Shown here piece by piece: positions 8,454 to 12,145 of a stretch of DNA of 12,145 bases. The DNA lies in NCBI GenBank assembly GCA_041655035.1, contig JBAZCN010000105.1:1-12145 (forward strand), written 5' to 3'. Each line of letters opens with the position of its first letter. Within the stretch, counting starts at the first letter, position 1. The stretch is from NAT127 sp041655035 (GTDB lineage Bacteria; Pseudomonadota; Gammaproteobacteria; Pseudomonadales; Porticoccaceae). The translations under genes and the position numbers were made by a program. The notes under the pieces were generated by a model. It saw only the letters and a program-made list of their open reading frames with translations. It made no database searches and was not told the DNA's origin.

Positions 8454-8472
8454 TGTCGTACTCCTGTGAAAT

Positions 8473-8489
8473 GGCTGAATGCTTCAGCC
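8473..8489. promoter_or_regulatory. Short palindrome in the leader of the CrtC-like gene
   Basis: GGCTGAA-TGC-TTCAGCC is a perfect inverted repeat with seven-base arms, 20-36 bases upstream of the 8453 start codon and just before its ribosome site. It may be an operator or a small leader hairpin. It differs from the 1021-1035 palindrome, so no common regulator is implied. Confidence 0.3.
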
Positions 8490-8512
8490 GGGTTGCTCTG
8501 GCGGCGGTTCCT

Positions 8513-8544
8513 GCGGTGCACTTCTTCCTCAGCACACGCTATGC
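8513..8544 (+). repeat. Degenerate half copy of the palindromic element
   Basis: This stretch (beginning GCGGTGCACTTC, ending CAGCACACGCTATGC) matches the left arm of the adjacent full element at 8558-8631 with about one deletion and a few substitutions. No right arm follows. It looks like an older, decayed insertion or partial duplication beside the intact copy. Confidence 0.6.
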
Positions 8545-8557
8545 TCTGGTGCGGCTT

Positions 8558-8631
8558 CGGCGGTGCGCTTCGTTCCTCAGCACACCCTATAGCCATGATA
8601 GGGTGTGCCGACGCAGGAGGCGCACCGGCGA
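8558..8631 (+). repeat. REP/MITE-like palindromic element, copy 1
   Basis: A 74-base imperfect palindrome. Arms of 29 bases at 8562-8590 and 8598-8626 match at 24 of 29 positions around a seven-base loop. The innermost CACACCCTAT/ATAGGGTGTG is perfect. The outer parts are GGTGCGC on both sides. The same element occurs inverted at 10605-10679 and is identical outside the loop. It carries no coding potential, so any movement would depend on a transposase acting in trans. Similar GTGCGC/CACACCCTA palindromes are, from memory, widespread in gammaproteobacterial genomes. Confidence 0.85.
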
Positions 8632-8690
8632 CGGTTGCCGGTCAGCGGCCCATCCCTGCTTTGGCGCGGCCGCTTGAATATCAACAGTCC

Positions 8691-10406
8691 CTAGGACACA
8701 GCGACGCCGCCGGCATCGGCGCGGGCGAGGATATGCACTTCGCCGCTGTCCGGATCGAGGCGCAGGTGGTCGCCGGTCCTGATGATCTTGGTGGCGCCCT
8801 GGACGTTGACCACCGCCGGCAGACCCAACTCGCGGGCCACCACCGAGGTGTGGGTCAGCAGGCCGCCGGTCTCGACGATCACCGCCGAGGCGAGGGTGAA
8901 ATAGGGCGTCCAGCCGGCATCGGTGTGGGACGATACGAGGATTTCTCCCGGCTCGAAGATGTCCAGCTCCTCGCTGCTGGTGACCACCCGGGCGATGCCC
9001 TCGACCGCGCTGCCGCTGACGCCGAGGCCCTTGAGCACGGTGGTGTCGCGATGCGCCGCGGCGCTGTCGAGGAGCGCCGGCTCGTGGCCATTGATCAATT
9101 CTTCCTGCTCGCCCAGGGCTTCGAGGCGCTCGACTTCGGCGCGACGCGCCACTGCCGTGGAGCGCAGGTCATCGCGGCTGTCGCCGCCGAGGGCGGCGCG
9201 CACTTCACTGAGTGTCAGGTAATACAGGTCGGTGACATCGTCGATACGATCCGCGGCGAGCAGGCGGCGACCGATTTCGCGAAACAGCTGGCGCAGCATG
9301 TCGACGCGGATGATCAACCCGGCCTTGGCCCGCTCCCGGGTGCGGGCGCCCTGCTGGGCAAAGTGCAGCAGGGTATTGACGCAATAGCGCTTGACCGGAC
9401 TCAGGCCGGCGACGATGGCGTCGCGGGCCTCCTGGATAGCGGCGTCCTGGGCGGCCTTGTCGCGGGGCGCGGCGCCGAGCAATCCGACGAAGGCATCCAT
9501 CACCGGGGTCGGGTCCTCGGCCCAGGAGGGCGCGCTGATGAGGAACTCGGCCACCGAGCGATAACCGTAGCGGTCGATCACCGAGCGCAGGGCATCGTGG
9601 GTCCAGGGGTCTGCTTCCCGGAGCATTTCCCAGCGCTGGTAGGAGGCCTTGAGAGCCTTGGCCAGCGTCGGGTTGCGCTGCCTGCCCTGAACGGCGATCT
9701 GGCGGATCTTCTGTGCCGGCGCCGCGCTCTCCACCTCGCCGAGATCGCTGAGCACCGCCACCAGGTGCTTGGCCTTGTCGGCGCCGAGAACGCGATTCAG
9801 CGCGCCGATCATCACCAGCCCCGCCAGGGTGCCCCGGGTATTCCACTCGCAGGCGACGATCAGCTCGTTTTGCCAGGGCACGATCAGGGCATCGAGTTCA
9901 GCGTTGCTCCTGGCGGCCAGGTCGAGGTCGCGGCGGGCCTCGAGTTGTCTTGCGAGGCGCTTTTTCATGGTCAGCACGGCGTTGACCATGCCGCCGTAAA
10001 AGCGCCATGTGTGACGTTTCGCCCGCCGCAGTTCCGCCGCGCTGATTTCCGGCCGGGTGATGCGGAAGGGAATGTGCTGGCCGAACAACTGCTGTTCGAA
10101 ATCGCCGGCGTCGGCCCCGGGCATGATGTCCGCCATCCACATCACCCACGACAGATTGGCGTAGACGCGGCCCTGGTGAACCCGGTTGGTGAGGAGCTTC
10201 GGCGGATCGATGGTGGTGACGCCGAGGTCGCGCAGCTGGCGGCGGATGCCGTGATCGTTGGGCACCGCGACCGCGGTGAGATCGAGCGGCTTGATCACCC
10301 CCGGGTAGGCCTCGCGGCTGTTGACCCGGGTGGCGTAGGGCAGGCGCGGGTCGAATTCGTTGTTGAACAGATCCTCGGGGGGCAGTAAGTCCGCTGCTGA
10401 ATACAT
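8691..10406 (-). CDS. PEP-utilising, phosphohistidine-domain protein related to rifampin phosphotransferase; lacks ATP-grasp
   Basis: A 571-residue cytoplasmic protein. The last 100 residues are the swivelling phosphohistidine domain shared by PEP synthase, pyruvate phosphate dikinase and rifampin phosphotransferase: VETGGLLTHTSVVARELG, with His519 as the expected phosphorylated residue, then GDHLRLDPDSGEVHIL. The helical middle resembles the substrate domain of rifampin phosphotransferase, for example YGYRSVAEFLISAPSWAEDP near 288-307 and LFREIGRRLL ahead of DLYYLTLSEV. The N-terminal ATP-grasp domain of these enzymes is missing, so it cannot take phosphate from ATP alone. A partner must supply it, and the gene just upstream (10771 onwards) encodes ATP-grasp and is the natural candidate. 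The alpha subunit of phenylphosphate synthase is a known comparison for such a split enzyme. The substrate is unknown. The start has a strong GAGGTGA site. The gene is bracketed by inverted palindromic elements. Confidence 0.85.
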   Translation of the reverse strand: MYSAADLLPPEDLFNNEFDPRLPYATRVNSREAYPGVIKPLDLTAVAVPNDHGIRRQLRDLGVTTIDPPKLLTNRVHQGRVYANLSWVMWMADIMPGADAGDFEQQLFGQHIPFRITRPEISAAELRRAKRHTWRFYGGMVNAVLTMKKRLARQLEARRDLDLAARSNAELDALIVPWQNELIVACEWNTRGTLAGLVMIGALNRVLGADKAKHLVAVLSDLGEVESAAPAQKIRQIAVQGRQRNPTLAKALKASYQRWEMLREADPWTHDALRSVIDRYGYRSVAEFLISAPSWAEDPTPVMDAFVGLLGAAPRDKAAQDAAIQEARDAIVAGLSPVKRYCVNTLLHFAQQGARTRERAKAGLIIRVDMLRQLFREIGRRLLAADRIDDVTDLYYLTLSEVRAALGGDSRDDLRSTAVARRAEVERLEALGEQEELINGHEPALLDSAAAHRDTTVLKGLGVSGSAVEGIARVVTSSEELDIFEPGEILVSSHTDAGWTPYFTLASAVIVETGGLLTHTSVVARELGLPAVVNVQGATKIIRTGDHLRLDPDSGEVHILARADAGGVAVS

Positions 10407-10432
10407 CGCTGGTCACCTCATGCAGGCAATGA

Positions 10433-10660
10433 ATGTTGGCCCTGAATCCGTTAGGCCCGGATCCCTGTAACTCGGATTTGTGTGGCTTGGATCCGTATGG
10501 CGCCGGCCTATGCAGCCCGAACCTATGTAGCCTGATCTCCGTGGCTGGGGTTTTGTTGATGTCTTCCCGGCCAGGCAGCGAGTATGTGCGCTGCAGGGCA
10601 CCCCTCGCCGGTGCGCCTCCTGCGTCGGCACACCCTATCAAAGACTATAGGGTGTGCTGA
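10433..10660 (+). pseudogene. Possible pentapeptide-repeat-like small ORF or remnant
   Basis: A 75-codon plus-strand frame, divergent from the 8691-10406 gene and starting only about 27 bases from it. Residues 5-38 fall into pentads phased with the DNA array: NPLGP, DPCNS, DLCGL, DPYGA, GLCSP, NLCSL, ISVAG. The recurring D/N followed by L or P resembles the A(D/N)Lxx unit of pentapeptide-repeat beta-helix proteins. Against a real gene: very short, weak ribosome site, the usual small residue before D/N mostly absent, and its 3' end runs into the palindromic element. It may be a fragment truncated by that element, or a chance reading of a minisatellite. Confidence 0.25.
10444..10548. repeat. 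Tandem array of seven degenerate 15-base units
   Basis: Seven consecutive 15-base units: GAATCCGTTAGGCCC, GGATCCCTGTAACTC, GGATTTGTGTGGCTT, GGATCCGTATGGCGC, CGGCCTATGCAGCCC, GAACCTATGTAGCCT and GATCTCCGTGGCTGG. The consensus is roughly GGATCCGTATGGCTC. The period is exactly five codons with no insertions, and a shortened eighth unit may precede it (10431-10443). The units are diverged, so this is an old array or one kept by coding constraint. It lies in the gap between the two phosphotransferase-like genes, beside palindromic element copy 2. Confidence 0.75.
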
Positions 10661-10679
10661 GGAACGAAGCGCACCGCCG
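10605..10679 (-). repeat. REP/MITE-like palindromic element, copy 2
   Basis: Read on the minus strand this is identical to copy 1 (8558-8631) everywhere except the loop, which is eight bases (AGTCTTTG) instead of seven (AGCCATG). The two copies are therefore in inverted orientation with the 8691-10406 gene between them. Near-identity of non-coding DNA suggests recent movement, or gene conversion between copies. No target-site duplication is obvious by eye. Confidence 0.85.
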
Positions 10680-10770
10680 GAACCACAGACATGAAAATGT
10701 TCATTTATTCATCAATAGCCCATACCGAAACATCAACAGACCTTGGGAGCACCGCCACCTGTAACGTAAG

Positions 10771-12145
10771 CTACGCCGGCGAGCATGCGCGAATGGCCGC
10801 CAGCAAGGCGGGCAGACGCTGACTGACGAAGACAGTGCCGAGGCCGACCGCCACCGCCTCGCGAATGCCTTCCGGGGTTTCCATTGCCGCGCCTTTGGCG
10901 CCGGCGCCCTCGCGTGCGAGAGCGCCGAGGCGGCCCGCGAGGCCGGCGTCGACCACAAGCGCATCCACTGCCCCGTCAGCGGCCGGCTCATCGAGGCCGA
11001 GCACCTTCAATGGCGACAGCACCGCCGCCCAGGCGATCAGGGTGGCAAGGCCGGGGTCGCTGTCCTCGCTGAAGCGCACCACCGGCAGGTTGCCGGCGTA
11101 GACCTGGCCACTGGCGCCGTCGACAGTGACGGCCTGCCCCGCCAGTGGCAGTAGCGCGCCCTGACCGCAGCCGACGATGCAGGGAACGCCGATCTCGCGG
11201 CTCACCACCGCGGCGTGGGAGGTCGCCCCGCCCAGTTCGGTGACGATCGCCCGGGCGGCGAGCATGCCGTGGATATCGTCCGGGCTGGTGGTGGGCCGGG
11301 CCAGCACCAGGCCCTCGGCCTCGCGGTCCAGGGCGTCGTCGGCGCTGGTCACCACGGTGCCGTGGGCGAGGCCGGGGCAGGCGGGTTCGCCACTCGCCAC
11401 CACGCGGGCACGCAGCAGGGCGCTGGCGTCGAGACCCGGCCTGAGCAACTGGCGCACCTGCCCGGCGGTCACCCGGGTCAGGGCTTCGCTGCGGCTGATC
11501 AGCCCTTGCTCGGCCAGTTGTACGGCAAAGTTGACCGCCGCGCGCGGCGAGCGCTTGGCGGAGCGGGCCTGCAGCAGCCACAGCCGGCCGCGCTCGATGG
11601 TGAATTCGATGTCCTGGACATCCCGCGCCTCGGCCTCGAGGCGGCCGGCGGCATCGACAAGCTCCTGGTAGAGGGCGGGCATGGCCCGGGCGAGGGTGGT
11701 GATGGGCTCGGGGTCGCGGCGCCCGGAAACGATATCCTCGCCTTGGACACAGGGCAGCCACTGGCCGTAGGGCTCCGCCTCGCCACTGCCGGGATTGCGG
11801 CTGAAAAGCACGCCGGAACCCGACGCGGTGGGGAAGTTGCCGAACACCATGGCCTGGATGGTCACCGAGGTGCCGGCGCGCTCGTCGAGCTGGTAATGCT
11901 GGCGGTAGGCGCGGGCGCGGGGCGAGTTCCACGATGCCAGTACCGCGTCCACCGCGCCCTCCAGCTGCGCCCAGACATCCTCGGGAACACCGTCGCCCGC
12001 CGCGGCGAGGGCGGACGGCCGGTTGCCGGGGCCGCCGCCGATCTGGCGCCGATACTGCTCGCGAAACAGGCCGAGGGTCTCGCGGGCAAAGTCCTCATTG
12101 CCGCTGTCGGCGGCCATCAACCTGCTGGTATGGTCGTTGATACCG
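10771..12145 (-). CDS. Pyruvate phosphate dikinase-like protein, ATP-grasp part plus phosphohistidine domain (partial at right edge)
   Basis: The frame stays open to the right edge (upstream residues read GINDHTSRL), so the N-terminus is missing; a TTG or ATG near 12115-12120 is inside the domain and not a real start. Numbering from that TTG, TSVTIQAMVFGNFPTASGSG, LFSRNPGSGEAEPYGQ and VQGEDIVSG are hallmark ATP-grasp segments of pyruvate phosphate dikinase, where ATP phosphorylates the swivel histidine. The swivel domain follows, with ELGGATSHAAVVSREIG and His302, then VDGASGQVYAGNLPVV. The large C-terminal PEP/pyruvate-binding barrel of true dikinases is absent; only about 110 residues without recognisable motifs follow the histidine domain. 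So the enzyme probably transfers phosphate to something other than pyruvate, or to the downstream protein (8691-10406). It is upstream of that gene in the same direction, 364 bases apart. Start, full length and ATP-binding loop lie outside the window. Confidence 0.85.
   Translation of the reverse strand, partial: GINDHTSRLMAADSGNEDFARETLGLFREQYRRQIGGGPGNRPSALAAAGDGVPEDVWAQLEGAVDAVLASWNSPRARAYRQHYQLDERAGTSVTIQAMVFGNFPTASGSGVLFSRNPGSGEAEPYGQWLPCVQGEDIVSGRRDPEPITTLARAMPALYQELVDAAGRLEAEARDVQDIEFTIERGRLWLLQARSAKRSPRAAVNFAVQLAEQGLISRSEALTRVTAGQVRQLLRPGLDASALLRARVVASGEPACPGLAHGTVVTSADDALDREAEGLVLARPTTSPDDIHGMLAARAIVTELGGATSHAAVVSREIGVPCIVGCGQGALLPLAGQAVTVDGASGQVYAGNLPVVRFSEDSDPGLATLIAWAAVLSPLKVLGLDEPAADGAVDALVVDAGLAGRLGALAREGAGAKGAAMETPEGIREAVAVGLGTVFVSQRLPALLAAIRACSPA

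Larger units (their letters stand above)
10407..10770. other. Repeat-filled 364-base gap between the two phosphotransferase-like genes
   Basis: The gap holds the ribosome site of the 10406 gene, a 15-base tandem array (10444-10548) and palindromic element copy 2 (10605-10679). It ends in an AT-richer tail (about 10685-10740) directly after the stop of the dikinase-like gene. That tail has the short inverted repeat TGAA-AATG-TTCA. I see no RNA gene. A promoter for the downstream gene could be here, but no good boxes stand out. Confidence 0.55.

Noticed and set aside
10444..10548. CRISPR array
   Set aside because: Units are 15 bases, contiguous and diverged, with no spacers and no cas genes.
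8558..10679. Composite transposon or insertion sequence
   Set aside because: There is no transposase or recombinase gene between or near the repeats, and no target-site duplication is visible; the gene inside is metabolic.
10406..10771. The two phosphotransferase-like genes being one frameshifted gene
   Set aside because: Each has its own complete phosphohistidine domain, the downstream gene has a strong ribosome site and start, and 364 non-coding bases separate them.
12115..12120. TTG or ATG as the start of the dikinase-like gene
   Set aside because: The same frame is open to the window edge and the following residues are already inside the ATP-grasp region, so the real start lies outside.

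Overview
The window looks like part of the chromosome of a GC-rich Gram-negative bacterium, most likely a gammaproteobacterium. Two TonB-dependent outer-membrane receptors show the Gram-negative envelope. A complete bacterial 4.5S SRP RNA has a core close to the Pseudomonas-type form as I remember it. No taxonomic search was possible, so this placement is inference. All seven protein genes I accept are on the minus strand; the SRP RNA and its promoter are on the plus strand.

Layout from left to right: the N-terminal 290 residues of TonB-dependent receptor 1 (1-870, cut by the left edge); a 395-base leader with a perfect 15-base palindrome; the SRP RNA gene ffs (about 1267-1380); a cytochrome P450 (1404-2672); a molybdopterin oxidoreductase with one [4Fe-4S] site (2758-4908); complete TonB-dependent receptor 2 (5082-7454); a CrtC/AttH-like protein with an RDRSFGPR motif (7563-8453); a phosphohistidine protein related to rifampin phosphotransferase and PEP synthase but with no ATP-grasp domain (8691-10406); and a second phosphohistidine protein related to pyruvate phosphate dikinase (10771 to the right edge). 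The second one has an ATP-grasp part but lacks the C-terminal PEP/pyruvate barrel.

Transcription runs right to left: dikinase-like gene, ATP-grasp-less partner, CrtC-like gene, receptor 2, molybdoenzyme, P450. Gaps of 85 to 364 bases mean this is probably a co-located cluster with several transcripts rather than one tight operon. A working model, which is inference, is uptake and modification of a lipophilic compound. The receptors would import it, the P450 and molybdoenzyme would carry out redox steps, and the two phosphotransferase-like proteins would activate an alcohol or phenol by phosphorylation.

The non-coding DNA is richest on the right. Two copies of a 74-75 base imperfect palindrome, identical outside the loop, lie in opposite orientation on either side of the 8691-10406 gene, and a decayed half copy sits beside one of them. 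Next to the other is an array of seven 15-base degenerate repeats. In one plus-strand frame it reads as pentads resembling a pentapeptide-repeat protein.

The most unusual points are the complementary domain loss in the two phosphotransferase-like genes, the apparent lack of a side-chain molybdenum ligand in the oxidoreductase, and a P450 I-helix without its usual acid residue.
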